Assembly (NCBI RefSeq): GCF_030269125.1
Contig: NZ_BSSM01000015.1
Coordinates: 62,001 to 126,000, forward strand
Direction of reading: 5' to 3'
DNA length: 64,000 bases
Origin: Streptomyces hygroscopicus subsp. hygroscopicus
GTDB taxonomy: Bacteria > Actinomycetota > Actinomycetes > Streptomycetales > Streptomycetaceae
Of the stretch, positions 16,007-25,515 are shown in pieces. Within the stretch, counting starts at the first letter, position 1; every line of letters begins with the position of its first letter. Both the position numbers and the translations under genes were made by a program. Below the pieces are notes generated by a model. The model ran no database searches and had not been told where the DNA came from. It was given only the letters and a program-made list of their open reading frames with translations.

Positions 16007-17242
16007 GTGAACGACCTCGCTCCTCTCCTCACCCCCGAAGGCCGGGCCCTCCTCGAAGAGGTCCGCGGCACCGCGCCGGCCGACGAACTCGCCGTCGCCA
16101 CCCGGCTGCGCCGCGACCACCCCGCCGACCTGGTGTCGGCCGCGCTCGGCCAGGCCCGGCTGCGGCAGCGGGCGGCGGCCAAGTTCGCGGCGGCGGACGC
16201 GGAGCGGATGTTCTTCACGCCCAACGGGGTCGAGCAGTCGACGCGCGCGAGCGTGGCGGCGTACCGGGCGCGGCGGCTGACCGATCTCGGGGTCACCTCG
16301 GTGGCGGACCTGTGCTGCGGGATCGGCGGGGACGCCATCGCGCTGGCGCGGGCCGGGATCCGGGTGCTCGCCGTGGACCGGGACCCGCTGACGGCGGCCG
16401 TGGCGCGGGCGAACGCCGAGGCCCTGGGGCTCGGGGACCTGATCGAGGTGCGGGAGGCCGATGTCATGGAGGTGGACACCGCCGGGTACGACGCCGTGTT
16501 CGTGGACCCGGCACGGCGGGGCGCGCGATCGGGAGGCGGCACCCGAAGCGGGTCGACGGGGGGTGGCGGTCGGGCGACCGGCGGGCGGATCTTCGACCCG
16601 GAGGCGTACTCGCCGCCGCTGTCCTGGGCCGTGGCCGCCGCCCGCACCGCGCCGCACGCCGCGCTGAAGGTCGCCCCCGGCATCCCGCACGAGGCGGTGC
16701 CCGCCGAGGCCGAGGCCGAGTGGATCTCGGACGGCGGCGACGTGAAGGAGGCGGTGCTCTGGTTCGGGACCGGGGCGCCGGGCGCGGTGCGCGCCACCCT
16801 GCTGCCCGGCCCGCGCACCCTGCTCGGGCGGGGGCTGCCGGACCCCGGGGTGCGGCCGGTGGGGCGTTACCTGTACGAGCCGGACGGCGCCGTGATCCGC
16901 GCGCACCTGGTCGCCGAGGTGGCCGAGGAGGTCGGCGGCGGGCTGATCGACGCGACCATCGCGTACGTCACCGCCGACGAGTTGCACCCGACGCCGTACG
17001 CCACCCCCTACGAGATCACCGACCGGCTCCCCTTCAACGTCAAGAGGCTGAAGGCCCTGCTGCGCGAGCGCGAGGTCGGGACGCTGACCGTGAAGAAGCG
17101 CGGCTCGGCCGTCGAGCCGGAGGAACTGCGGCGCAAGGTGAAGCCGCAGGGGCCGAACGCGGCGACCGTGTTCCTCACCCGGGTGGCGGGGGCGCCGACG
17201 ATGCTGGTCGGCGGGCCCGCCCGGCCGCCGGCGGGGCCGTGA
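16007..17242 (+). CDS. Class I SAM-dependent methyltransferase with THUMP-like C-terminal domain
   Basis: 411 aa from the GTG that gives VNDLAPLLTPEGRALLEEV, the usual N-terminus of this family as I recall it; an in-frame ATG at 15914 would add 31 residues but lacks a ribosome site. SAM-binding motif I is VADLCCGIGGDAIALARAGIRVLAVDRDP, then FVDPARRG. The C-terminal part (ITDRLPFNVKRLKALLREREVGTLTVKKRG ... EELRRKVKPQGPNAATVFLTRV) is the THUMP-like RNA-binding domain. The target is unknown but probably RNA. A low-complexity Gly/Ser/Arg insert (about residues 170-190) looks lineage-specific. Confidence 0.82.
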   Translation: MNDLAPLLTPEGRALLEEVRGTAPADELAVATRLRRDHPADLVSAALGQARLRQRAAAKFAAADAERMFFTPNGVEQSTRASVAAYRARRLTDLGVTSVADLCCGIGGDAIALARAGIRVLAVDRDPLTAAVARANAEALGLGDLIEVREADVMEVDTAGYDAVFVDPARRGARSGGGTRSGSTGGGGRATGGRIFDPEAYSPPLSWAVAAARTAPHAALKVAPGIPHEAVPAEAEAEWISDGGDVKEAVLWFGTGAPGAVRATLLPGPRTLLGRGLPDPGVRPVGRYLYEPDGAVIRAHLVAEVAEEVGGGLIDATIAYVTADELHPTPYATPYEITDRLPFNVKRLKALLREREVGTLTVKKRGSAVEPEELRRKVKPQGPNAATVFLTRVAGAPTMLVGGPARPPAGP

Positions 17243-17268
17243 CCGGCGTCGGCGGCCGTCAGCGGTGG

Positions 17269-18306
17269 TCAGCGCAAGGACGCCCACAGGTTCCGCGCGT
17301 CGGGCTCCTTCGCGATCACCCGGTTGGGGTCCGAGGGCGCCGTGACCACCGGCATCATCACGGTCCTCACCCGGTCCGCGCCGAGCCCCTTCAGGCTCTT
17401 GCCCAACTCGGTCAGCTCGTCCAGGGAGTCGAGGCCGGTGTCGGTGGTGAGGCTCCTGGTGACCGCGTCGGCGACCCGGTACAGCCTGGCGGGGTCGGTG
17501 AGCAGGTCCGTGCCGGAGACCCGCTCCAGCAGGGCCTTCACCAGCAGCTGCTGGAGACCTATCCGGCCGAGGTCGCTGCCGTCGCCTATCCCGTGCCGGG
17601 TGCGGGCGAGGGCCAGCGCCTGCTTGCCGTCGAGGTGATGGGACCCCGCCTTCAGGTGCAGGTGGCTCTTGTCGTCGGCTATGTCCCGGCTCGTCGTGAC
17701 GTCGACCCCGCCCAGCGCGTCGACCAGCTTGGCGAAGCCGGAGAAGTCGATCTCGATGAAGTGGTCCACGCGCACGCCGGTGATCGACTCGACCGTCTTG
17801 ACCGCGCACACCGGACCACCCACGGCGAAGGCGCTGTTGAACATCGAGCCGTACACCGGAGCCGTCGAACCCCCGGAGGGCAGCGGGCAGGAGGGGCGGG
17901 TGACGAGGGTGTCGCGCGGGATGCTGACCACGGTGGCGCGGGTGCGGCCCGCGTCGAGGTGCACCACCATCGCGGTGTCCGACCGGGCGCCCGAACTGTC
18001 GCCGCCGCCCAGCTCCCGGTCGGCCTCGCCGCTGCGCGAGTCCGAACCGAGCACCAGGATGTTGAGGGAGCCGGCCGGGAGCGGGGCCGCCGCGGCCGTG
18101 GCGGTGCTCGGGGACGGTGCGATCATCGCGTGCGCGGGACGGTCGTCGCCGAGCGCGGTGTCGATGTCGACGCCCTTGATGTTGTGGTCCAGGTGCCAGT
18201 ACGCGTAGCCGGCCGTGGCCACGCCCACGACCAGCGCGCCCGCCAGGGTGAGACCGGCGAACCGCAGCACTCTCGAACGCCGCCCGTGTACCTCGTGTCG
18301 CGTCAC
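17269..18306 (-). CDS. LytR-CpsA-Psr (LCP) family cell-envelope ligase
   Basis: 345 aa. One N-terminal membrane helix (about residues 15-36), then an extracellular LCP domain: LNILVLGSDSRSG, RSDTAMVVHLDAGRTRATVVSIPRDTLV, VDHFIEIDFSGFAKLVDALGGVDV, LDGKQALALARTRHG, DLGRIGLQQ. LCP enzymes transfer undecaprenyl-linked glycopolymers (teichoic/teichuronic acids and the like) to peptidoglycan. It is convergent with the methyltransferase and stands without glycopolymer genes, as usual in Streptomyces, which carry many LCP paralogues. Confidence 0.9.
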   Translation of the reverse strand: MTRHEVHGRRSRVLRFAGLTLAGALVVGVATAGYAYWHLDHNIKGVDIDTALGDDRPAHAMIAPSPSTATAAAAPLPAGSLNILVLGSDSRSGEADRELGGGDSSGARSDTAMVVHLDAGRTRATVVSIPRDTLVTRPSCPLPSGGSTAPVYGSMFNSAFAVGGPVCAVKTVESITGVRVDHFIEIDFSGFAKLVDALGGVDVTTSRDIADDKSHLHLKAGSHHLDGKQALALARTRHGIGDGSDLGRIGLQQLLVKALLERVSGTDLLTDPARLYRVADAVTRSLTTDTGLDSLDELTELGKSLKGLGADRVRTVMMPVVTAPSDPNRVIAKEPDARNLWASLR

Positions 18307-18420
18307 GGCAGGAACGTAAGTCCGAATTATTAGGGGACTGTTAGCGGAAGCCGCCCGGAGGGGTTTTCTTCGGAAATTCTCACCGGCGGCGGACGGTTGA
18401 CGCCCTTTCGAAAGTTTCGG

Positions 18421-19440
18421 TCACGCGGTTGGCGTGCATGGCTCCGCCGTGCTCGACCGCACCACCAGACTGGTCGCCAACTCCAGCCGGGTGGCCGCCC
18501 GTTCCTCGGGCGCGCTGCCCAGTTCCAGCACCAGACGGGCCGCGGCCTCGGCCATCTCGGTCAGCGGCTGCCGTACGGTCGTCAGCGGCGGGCCCACCCA
18601 GCGGGCCACCGGCAGGTCGTCGAAGCCGACCACGCTGAGGTCCTCGGGGATGCGCAGCCCCAGCTCGCGCGCGGCCTCGTACAGGCCCACGGCCTGGAGG
18701 TCGTTGCCCGCGAAGACCGCGGTGGGCCGGTCGGGGCGGCGCAGCAGCTCCATGCCCAGGCGGTACCCGGCGTCGTGGTGGAAGTCGCCGGCCACGACGA
18801 GCGAGGGGTCGACGGGCAGCCCCGCCGTCTCCAGGGCCGCGCGGTAGCCGTCGATGCGGGCGCGGCTGCACATCATCCGGGACGGGCCGCTGATCGCGCC
18901 GATCCGGGTGTGGCCCAGCTCCACCAGATGCCGGGTGGCCGCGAGCCCGCCCTGCCAGTTGGTGGCCCCTATCGACGGCACGTCCGGACCCGGGTCGCCG
19001 GCCGGGTCCACCACCACGAACGGGATGGACCGGCTGGTCAGCAGCGCCTGCTGGGCGCCGTCCAGTTCGGACAGGACGAGGACCACCCCGTGCGGGCGGC
19101 GGGCGGCGACCTGGTCGGCCCAGGAACGGCCGGGGGTGAGCCGCCCGGCGGACTCGGACAGCACCACGCTGAGCCCCGCCGACTGCGCCACGTTCTCCAC
19201 GCCCCGGATGACCTCCATCGCCCAGGCGCTCTCCAGTTCGTGGAAGACCAGGTCGATCAGCGGGGAGCGGGATGCCTCGGCGCGCCTGCGCCGGTAGCCG
19301 TGGGCGCGCAGCAGTTCCTCGACGCGGGTACGGGTCGAGGGTGCCACATCGGCTCTGCCATTGAGCACCTTCGAAACAGTCGGAGCGGACACCCCGGCCT
19401 CGCGGGCGATCTCCGCGAGCGTCGCGGTCTGCGTTTCCAC
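18421..19440 (-). CDS. LacI-family transcriptional repressor of the adjacent sugar-uptake operon
   Basis: About 339 aa from a GTG at 19440 with AGGGA five bases upstream; an ATG at 19458 adds six residues. The N-terminal helix-turn-helix is ATLAEIAREAGVSAPTVSKVLNGRADVAPSTRTRVEELL. The sugar-binding domain includes GHTRIGAISGP, DFHHDAGYRLGMELL, AVFAGNDLQAVGLYEAARELGLRIPEDLSVVGFDDLP, the standard LacI/GalR pattern. It is divergent from the ABC importer and GH3 genes and likely represses them until a sugar inducer binds. Confidence 0.92.
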   Translation of the reverse strand: METQTATLAEIAREAGVSAPTVSKVLNGRADVAPSTRTRVEELLRAHGYRRRRAEASRSPLIDLVFHELESAWAMEVIRGVENVAQSAGLSVVLSESAGRLTPGRSWADQVAARRPHGVVLVLSELDGAQQALLTSRSIPFVVVDPAGDPGPDVPSIGATNWQGGLAATRHLVELGHTRIGAISGPSRMMCSRARIDGYRAALETAGLPVDPSLVVAGDFHHDAGYRLGMELLRRPDRPTAVFAGNDLQAVGLYEAARELGLRIPEDLSVVGFDDLPVARWVGPPLTTVRQPLTEMAEAAARLVLELGSAPEERAATRLELATSLVVRSSTAEPCTPTA

Positions 19441-19487
19441 GGACTTCCCTGGCTTCATGCCCGCGATCGTAATCCCTGCGCGACCCC

Positions 19488-19516
19488 TTGACGAAGCCCC
19501 TGTTCCGCCATACGTT
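19488..19516 (+). promoter_or_regulatory. Putative promoter of the sugar ABC transporter operon
   Basis: TTGACG (19488-19493), 17-bp spacer and TACGTT (19511-19516), about 50 bases ahead of the binding-protein start codon. Confidence 0.55.
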
Positions 19517-19524
19517 CCCGGAAC
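19514..19524. promoter_or_regulatory. Candidate operator overlapping the -10 box
   Basis: Perfect palindrome GTTCC-C-GGAAC overlapping the last bases of the -10 box. It is a plausible target for the divergent LacI-family repressor; it does not match the CebR/MalR-type Streptomyces consensus I know. Confidence 0.35.
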
Positions 19525-19564
19525 ATTCGGAATCTCACTCGAAACATTGCGAGAGGCCAGGGTC

Positions 19565-20902
19565 ATGGAGTCCACCACGTCCAACGGCGGGCGCGCGTTC
19601 AGCAGGCGCTGGGTGCTCGGCGCCGGTGCCACCACACTTGTCGCCGCCGGCACCGCCGGACTCACGGCCTGCGGCTCCTCCGGGGGGTCCGGAGGCGGTG
19701 GCGCCCTCACCGCGTTCGTATACGGCGACGACGCGGCCAAGATCCAGGTCGCGGCCATCGACCGGTTCAACTCCTCGACCGCCGCGAAGAAGACCAAGGG
19801 CAAGATCAAGCTGGAGAAGGTGCCCGGCTCCGAGTACCCGGCGAAGCTGCGCACCGCGATGGGCTCGCCCAACGCTCCCGACATCTTCTTCAACTGGGGC
19901 GGCGGCTCGATCAAGGCCTACCGGGACGCCAAGCAGCTGGTGGACCTCACGGACACCATCACGTCCGACCCGGTCCTCAAGAGCGGCTTCCTGCCCTCGG
20001 TGATCACGGCCGGCGGTCTCGGCGGGCACAACTACGGCATACCCATGCGCGGCATGCAGCCCGTGATCCTCTTCTACAACAAGACGCTCTTCGCCGAGCG
20101 GAAGCTCCAGCCGCCCACCACCTGGGACCAGCTGCTGGACATCAACAGCAAGCTGAAGAAGGCCGGGATCACCCCCTTCGCGCTGGGCGGCGCGGACATC
20201 TGGCCCGAGCTGATGTGGCTGGAGTACCTGGTCGACCGGATCGGCGGCCCCCAGGTCTTCGACCGCATCAAGAACGGCGACGCCTCCGGCTGGGGCGACC
20301 CGGCCGTCCTCAAGGCCGCCCAGACGGTCAAGCAGCTCATCGACGACGGCGCCTTCGGCAAGGGCTTCAACTCGGTCGCCTACACCAACGGCGGCGCCCC
20401 GGCCGTGTTCGCCAAGGGCAAGGCCGCGATGCACCTGATGGGCTCGTGGGAGTACTCCACCCAGCTCGGCAAGTTCCCGGACTTCGCCCGCAAGGACCTC
20501 GGCTGGACCGCGTTCCCGACCATCGAGGGCGGCGCGGGCGACATCCGCAACGTCGTCGGCAACCCCACCAACTACTGGTCGATCAACGCCCGCACGTCCA
20601 ACAAGGACGCCGCTCTCGCCTTCCTGCGCGACTGCGCCTCGGAGACGTACGCCAAGGCCCTGATCGCCAACGGCGACATCCCGACCACGACCAACGCCGA
20701 GAAGCTCCTCGACGCCTCGCCGAACCCGGCGTTCGCCAAGTTCCAGTACCAGATGGTGCAGCAGGCCCCCGCGTTCACGCTGAGCTGGGACCAGGCCGTC
20801 GACCCGAACGTGTCGACGCCGATGCTCACCGAGGTCAACAAGCTGTTCGTCGGCAAGTCCACGCCGAGCCAGTTCGTCTCGGCGCTTCAGGGGCTGAAGT
20901 GA
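19565..20902 (+). CDS. ABC transporter sugar-binding lipoprotein
   Basis: 445 aa family-1 extracellular solute-binding protein. The N-terminus carries twin Arg (SRRWVLG), a hydrophobic stretch and a lipobox LTAC, so it is likely exported (possibly by Tat) and lipidated. Features DIFFNWGGGSIKAY, YGIPMRGMQPVILFYNKTLFAERKLQPPTTWDQLL and AMHLMGSWEYSTQLG are typical of oligosaccharide-binding proteins. It is the first gene of an operon with two permeases and a GH3 enzyme. No ATPase gene is present; Streptomyces usually shares MsiK among such importers. Confidence 0.92.
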   Translation: MESTTSNGGRAFSRRWVLGAGATTLVAAGTAGLTACGSSGGSGGGGALTAFVYGDDAAKIQVAAIDRFNSSTAAKKTKGKIKLEKVPGSEYPAKLRTAMGSPNAPDIFFNWGGGSIKAYRDAKQLVDLTDTITSDPVLKSGFLPSVITAGGLGGHNYGIPMRGMQPVILFYNKTLFAERKLQPPTTWDQLLDINSKLKKAGITPFALGGADIWPELMWLEYLVDRIGGPQVFDRIKNGDASGWGDPAVLKAAQTVKQLIDDGAFGKGFNSVAYTNGGAPAVFAKGKAAMHLMGSWEYSTQLGKFPDFARKDLGWTAFPTIEGGAGDIRNVVGNPTNYWSINARTSNKDAALAFLRDCASETYAKALIANGDIPTTTNAEKLLDASPNPAFAKFQYQMVQQAPAFTLSWDQAVDPNVSTPMLTEVNKLFVGKSTPSQFVSALQGLK

Positions 20903-21813
20903 GCACCAGTGTGACCAAGGGCGGCCCGCGCACCGGCGCGGGCCGCCCCCGCCGGGGTACCGGGGCGAACACGGGCCGCCCGCACGCCGCCCTGGCCCTG
21001 CCCGGCGTCCTGTTCTTCCTGTTCTTCGCCGCCGTCCCGATGGTGCTGGCCTTCTGCCTCTCCTTCACCCAGTGGAACGGCCTCGGCAACCCCCAGCCGG
21101 TCGGCCTCGCCAACTGGCGCAAGCTGTTCGACGACGGCCGCCTCACCCAGTCCCTCACGGTCACCGTGCTGCTCACGGTGGTCAGCTGGGCCTTCCAGAC
21201 GGTCGTCTCGATACTGCTCGGAGTGTGGGCGGCGGGCCGGCAGCGCAACCGCGCGATCCTGTCGGCGATCTTCTTCGTACCGTTCCTGCTGTCCTCGACG
21301 GCGATCTCGCTGCTGTTCTACGCCCTGCTCGACCCCAACTTCGGGATCATCCACGGCGACACCCTCGGCTCCACCAACGGCGCCTTCCTCGCGATCGTGT
21401 TCGTCGGCGGCTGGCAGTTCATCCCCTTCCACACCCTGATCTACCAGGGCGGGGCCCGGCAGATCCCCGAGGTCCTCTACCAGGCGGCGGCCATCGACGG
21501 CGCGGGCCGCTACCGCCAGTTCTTCTCCATCACGCTGCCCCAGCTGCGCAACACCGCGACCACCTCCGGCGTGCTGATGGTCGTCGGCTCGCTCACCTAC
21601 TTCGAGACCGTCCTGATCCTCACCCAGGGCGGCCCCGGCACCGACACGGCGATCCTGCCGTACCTGATGTACGAGGCCGGTTTCAAGAGCTACGACTTCG
21701 GCTACGCCAGCGCCATCGCCTCCTTCCTGGTGGTGGCCGCGACCGCGCTGTCGCTGCTGCTGGTGCGGCTGTCCGGCTTCGGCACGATGCGCAGTACCCG
21801 GGAAGGAATGTGA
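20899..21813 (+). CDS. Sugar ABC transporter permease (MalF/LacF type)
   Basis: 304 aa with six predicted membrane helices. The GTG start overlaps the previous stop (GTGA), indicating translational coupling. The EAA loop is YQAAAIDGAGRYRQFFSITLPQLRNT, which docks the ATPase. The N-terminus is basic and low complexity. It forms the importer channel with the next gene product. Confidence 0.92.
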   Translation: MSTSVTKGGPRTGAGRPRRGTGANTGRPHAALALPGVLFFLFFAAVPMVLAFCLSFTQWNGLGNPQPVGLANWRKLFDDGRLTQSLTVTVLLTVVSWAFQTVVSILLGVWAAGRQRNRAILSAIFFVPFLLSSTAISLLFYALLDPNFGIIHGDTLGSTNGAFLAIVFVGGWQFIPFHTLIYQGGARQIPEVLYQAAAIDGAGRYRQFFSITLPQLRNTATTSGVLMVVGSLTYFETVLILTQGGPGTDTAILPYLMYEAGFKSYDFGYASAIASFLVVAATALSLLLVRLSGFGTMRSTREGM

Positions 21814-21817
21814 CGAG

Positions 21818-22717
21818 GTGTCACACGACACGCTGCCCCACCCCGTGAAGACCGGCGCCGCCCCGGTGGCCCGGCCGGCCGGGCGCCGCCGCCGGCACTG
21901 GACCCAGCGGCCCAACCCGCTGGCCGGCCTCGGCTCGATCGTCTGGCTGGTCGTCGTCATCGTCCCGGTCTACGCGATGATCACGGCCTCGCTCACCCCG
22001 CGCGACGAGGCGCTGGGCCACAACGCCCTGAAGCCGCCGTCCCATCCGACGCTGGCCAACTACAGCACCGTCCTGCACAACGGGTTCTTCCACTACCTGT
22101 GGAACACCGTGCTGGCGGCGGTGGCCGTCGTCGCGATCGTGCTCGTGCTGTGCGTGCCGCTCGCGTACGTGGCCGTGCGCACCCGGGGCTTCTGGTCCGG
22201 GGCGGCCTTCCGGCTGTTCCTGCTGGGCGTCGCCATCCCGGCGCAGGCGGTCGTCGTACCGCTGTATCTGATGATCGCCAAGCTGAACCTCTACGACAGC
22301 CTGCTCGCGATCATCCTGCCGACGGCCGCGTTCGCCATGCCGGTGGCCATCCTGGTTCTCACCGGCACCCTCCGGGACATCTCCGAGGAGGTGTACGAGG
22401 CGATGGCGCTGGACGGCGCCTCGCCCCTGCGGATGCTGTTCCAGCTGGTCATCCCGATGTCCAAGGGCGGCATCAGCACCGTCGGGATCTACTCGGCCCT
22501 CCAGGCGTGGAACGGCTTCCTCTTCCCGCTGATCTTCACCCAGTCCGAGGGGCCGCGCGTGCTGACCCTCGGCCTGTTCAACTACGTGAGCCAGTTCGGC
22601 GTCAACATCCCCGCCCTGCTCGCCTCGGTCGTCCTCTCCGGCGTCCCGATCTTCGCCGTGTACCTGGTGGCCCGTCGCGCCCTGGTGGGCGGCCTGATGG
22701 GCGTGGGCGGCAAGTGA
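21818..22717 (+). CDS. Sugar ABC transporter permease (MalG/LacG type)
   Basis: 299 aa, six helices. The EAA loop is YEAMALDGASPLRMLFQLVIPMSKGG. Four bases separate it from the previous gene, so the two are cotranscribed. It is the partner permease in a carbohydrate CUT1 importer. Confidence 0.92.
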   Translation: MSHDTLPHPVKTGAAPVARPAGRRRRHWTQRPNPLAGLGSIVWLVVVIVPVYAMITASLTPRDEALGHNALKPPSHPTLANYSTVLHNGFFHYLWNTVLAAVAVVAIVLVLCVPLAYVAVRTRGFWSGAAFRLFLLGVAIPAQAVVVPLYLMIAKLNLYDSLLAIILPTAAFAMPVAILVLTGTLRDISEEVYEAMALDGASPLRMLFQLVIPMSKGGISTVGIYSALQAWNGFLFPLIFTQSEGPRVLTLGLFNYVSQFGVNIPALLASVVLSGVPIFAVYLVARRALVGGLMGVGGK

Positions 22718-22751
22718 CCACCGCCCGGCCCCCCTTCTTGACAGGAGTTTC

Positions 22752-25055
22752 ATGAGCACCGCCCCCTGGCGCGACCCCGCCCTGCCCGCCGCTGTCCGTG
22801 TCGACGACCTCATGGCGCGGATGACCCTGGAGGAGAAGACGGCCCAGCTGTACGGCGTGTGGGTGGGCGCGGCCACGGACGGCGACGGGGTCGCGCCGTT
22901 GCAGAGCGAGATGTCCGCGGACTACGACTGGGACGAGCTGATCACCCTCGGACTCGGCCAGCTGACCCGCTCCTTCGGCACCGCCCCGGTGGAGCCGGCG
23001 CTCGGCGCGCAGGCGCTGGCCCACGCCCAGCGCCGGATCACCGAGGCGAGCCGCTTCGGCATCCCGGCCGTCGCCCACGAGGAGTGCCTGGCGGGCTTCA
23101 CCGCGTGGCAGGCGACCGCGTACCCGGTGCCGCTGGCCTGGGGCGCGACCTTCGACCCCGCGCTCGTCGAGGAGCTGGGCGGGCGCATCGGCCGCGATCT
23201 GCGCGCGGCCGGCGTCCACCAGGGCCTCGCGCCCGTCCTGGACGTGGTCCGGGATCTGCGCTGGGGCCGGGTGGAGGAGACGATCGGCGAGGACCCGTAC
23301 CTCGTCGGCACCATCGGCACGGCGTACGTCCGGGGCCTGGAGTCGGCCGGGATCGTCGCCACGCTCAAGCACTTCGCCGGGTACGCGTCCTCCGCGGGCG
23401 CGCGCAACCTCGCGCCGGTCCGGGCGGGCGGGCGGGAGCTGGCGGAGGTGACGCTGCCGCCGTTCGAGATGGCGCTGCGCGAGGGCGGCGCCCGCTCGGT
23501 GATGGCGGCCTACACCGAGACGGACGGTGTCCCGGCCTCGGCCGACCCCCGGCTGCTGACCGACCTGCTGCGCGAGGACTGGGGGTTCACCGGCACGGTC
23601 GTCGCCGACTACTTCGGCATCAGCTTCCTCCAGTCCCTGCACCGGGTGGCCGCCGACCCCGCCGAGGCCGCGCGCGTCGCGCTGGAGGCGGGCATCGACG
23701 TCGAACTGCCCACGGTGAGCTGCTACGGCAAACCGCTCGTGGCCGCCGTGCGCGACGGGCGGATACCCGAGGCGCTGGTGGACCGGGCGGTGCGCCGGGT
23801 GCTCCTGCAGAAGTGCGAGCTGGGCCTGCTGGACCCGGACTGGTCACCGGAGACCGGCGAGGAGATCGACCTGGACTCGGCCGCGAACCGCTCGCTGGCC
23901 CGGCAGCTCGCCGAGGAATCGGTGGTGCTGCTGGACAACCCGGACGGGGTGCTGCCGCTGGCGCCGGACGCGCGGATCGCGGTCGTCGGGCCGCGCGCGG
24001 CGGACGCGCTGGCGATGCTGGGCTGCTACTCCTTCCCGTCCCATGTGCTCACCCACCACCCCGAGGTGCCGCTGGGCATCGACATCCCGACGGTGCTGGA
24101 CGCCGTGAAGGCCGAACTTCCCGACGCCAAGGTCACCTTCGCCGAGGGCTGCGGGGTGTCGGACCCGGACACCTCCGGTTTCACGGAGGCGGTGGCGCGG
24201 GCGTCCGAGGCGGACGTGTGCGTGGCCGTCCTCGGCGACCGGGCCGGACTGTTCGGGCGTGGCACCTCCGGCGAGGGGTGCGACGCGGAGGACCTGCGGC
24301 TGCCGGGCGCGCAGGCGGAGTTCCTGGACGCGCTGGTCGCGACCGGGGTCCCGGTGGTGCTCGTGCTGCTGACCGGCCGCCCGTACGCGCTGGGCCGCTG
24401 GCAGGGCCGGCTCGCCGCGGTCGTCCAGGCGTTCTTCCCGGGCGAGGAGGGCGGTCCGGCGCTGGCCGGGGTGCTGTCCGGCCGGGTGAACCCCTCCGGA
24501 CGGCTCCCGGTGAGCGTGCCGAACCGGCCCGGCGGCCAGCCCTGGACCTACCTCCAGCCGCCGCTCGGTCTGGCCGGCGAGGTCAGCAACCTGGACCCGA
24601 CCCCGCTCTACCCGTTCGGGTACGGCCGCTCGTACACCACCTTCGCCTGGGAGGACTTCGACGGCCCCGAGGCCGAGATCCCGACGGACGGGTCGTACGA
24701 CCTCTCGCTCACCGTCCGCAACACCGGCGACCGCGCGGGTGCCGAGGTCGTCCAGCTGTACCTGCACGACCCGGTGGCCTCGGTGACCCGCCCGGACGTC
24801 CGGCTGATCGGCTACCAGCGGGTGGAACTGGCCCCCGGCGAGTCCCGGCGCCTCACCTTCCGCTTCCACACCGACCTGTCCTCCTTCCCCGACCGCACGG
24901 GCACGCGGATCGTGGAGCCGGGCGACCTGGAACTGCGTCTCGCCGCGTCGAGCACGGACGTACGGCACCGGGCGCGGCTGCGGCTGACGGGACCGGCGCG
25001 GACGCTGGGTGCCGGGCGGGAGCTGCGCTGCGAGGCGGAGGTCGCGGAGGTCTGA
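22752..25055 (+). CDS. Glycoside hydrolase family 3 (beta-glucosidase/beta-xylosidase type)
   Basis: 767 aa, no signal peptide, so probably cytoplasmic and acting on imported oligosaccharides. The N-terminal (beta/alpha)8 domain has RWGRVEETIGEDPYLVG, TLKHFAGY and the nucleophile Asp in TGTVVADYFGI. The second domain has GEGCDAEDLRLPGAQAEF with candidate acid/base Glu, and GEEGGPALAGVLSGRVNPSGRLPVSVP. A C-terminal fibronectin-III-like domain ends the protein (NTGDRAGAEVVQLYLHDPVASVTRP). The substrate (beta-gluco- or xylo-oligomer) cannot be fixed from sequence. Last gene of the LacI-controlled operon. Confidence 0.93.
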   Translation: MSTAPWRDPALPAAVRVDDLMARMTLEEKTAQLYGVWVGAATDGDGVAPLQSEMSADYDWDELITLGLGQLTRSFGTAPVEPALGAQALAHAQRRITEASRFGIPAVAHEECLAGFTAWQATAYPVPLAWGATFDPALVEELGGRIGRDLRAAGVHQGLAPVLDVVRDLRWGRVEETIGEDPYLVGTIGTAYVRGLESAGIVATLKHFAGYASSAGARNLAPVRAGGRELAEVTLPPFEMALREGGARSVMAAYTETDGVPASADPRLLTDLLREDWGFTGTVVADYFGISFLQSLHRVAADPAEAARVALEAGIDVELPTVSCYGKPLVAAVRDGRIPEALVDRAVRRVLLQKCELGLLDPDWSPETGEEIDLDSAANRSLARQLAEESVVLLDNPDGVLPLAPDARIAVVGPRAADALAMLGCYSFPSHVLTHHPEVPLGIDIPTVLDAVKAELPDAKVTFAEGCGVSDPDTSGFTEAVARASEADVCVAVLGDRAGLFGRGTSGEGCDAEDLRLPGAQAEFLDALVATGVPVVLVLLTGRPYALGRWQGRLAAVVQAFFPGEEGGPALAGVLSGRVNPSGRLPVSVPNRPGGQPWTYLQPPLGLAGEVSNLDPTPLYPFGYGRSYTTFAWEDFDGPEAEIPTDGSYDLSLTVRNTGDRAGAEVVQLYLHDPVASVTRPDVRLIGYQRVELAPGESRRLTFRFHTDLSSFPDRTGTRIVEPGDLELRLAASSTDVRHRARLRLTGPARTLGAGRELRCEAEVAEV

Positions 25056-25060
25056 CCGGC

Positions 25061-25112
25061 CGGGGCCCGGTCGTCGCCGGGGGCTCGAACCCCCGGCAAA
25101 GACCGGGCCCCG
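25061..25112 (+). terminator. Two-tier terminator after the GH3 gene
   Basis: Outer 12-bp stem CGGGGCCCGGTC (25061-25072) / GACCGGGCCCCG (25101-25112) encloses a second perfect hairpin GCCGGGGG-CTCGAA-CCCCCGGC. It is an unusually strong structure. Confidence 0.85.
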
Positions 25113-25190
25113 CGCGCCGCGCCTTCGGCCGGCGTCCGGGTGATTCCTGGAAGGGTCGTCGCTCACCCGACACCCCACAGGAGTGACACC

Positions 25191-25515
25191 TTGACGATCA
25201 CGCGGTCCGCCACAAGGAAACTGCCCGAGGTCACCCTCGCGTTCTGGATCATGAAGATCGCGGCGACGACCCTGGGGGAGATCGCGGGCGACCTGTTCTC
25301 CCAGACCCTGCGACTGGGCTACTTCCCCACCACCCTCGCCCTGTTCCTGGTCTTCGTGGTGACGCTGGTGATCCAACTGCGCTCGGCGCACTACCAGCCG
25401 TTCTGCTACTGGACGGTGATCCTTTCGACCTCCATGGCCGGCACCACCCTGTCCGACTTCATGAACCGCGAGGCCGACTGGGCCGTGCCAGCCGCGCGCG
25501 GAGGTCTCGGCCGGG
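25191..25515 (+). pseudogene. 5' half of a COG4705-like membrane protein gene, split by insertion
   Basis: TTG start with AGGAG upstream. About 105-108 residues with hydrophobic helices (LPEVTLAFWIMKIAATTLGE, PTTLALFLVFVVTLVIQL, WTVILSTSMAGTTLSDFMN), recognisable as the first half of the multi-spanning membrane proteins of COG4705. The matching second half, with the internal-repeat motif NTLGTSMGDFLSD, lies 5 kb away at 30525-31037 in the same frame. Beyond 25515 the frame reads through foreign sequence to a stop at 25970. No function is established for this family. Confidence 0.8.
25506..25515 (+). repeat. Direct repeat, left border of insertion
   Basis: CTCGGCCGGG, read as Leu-Gly-Arg in the membrane-protein frame. 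The same 10 bp, in the same frame, is at 30525-30534. Confidence 0.6.
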
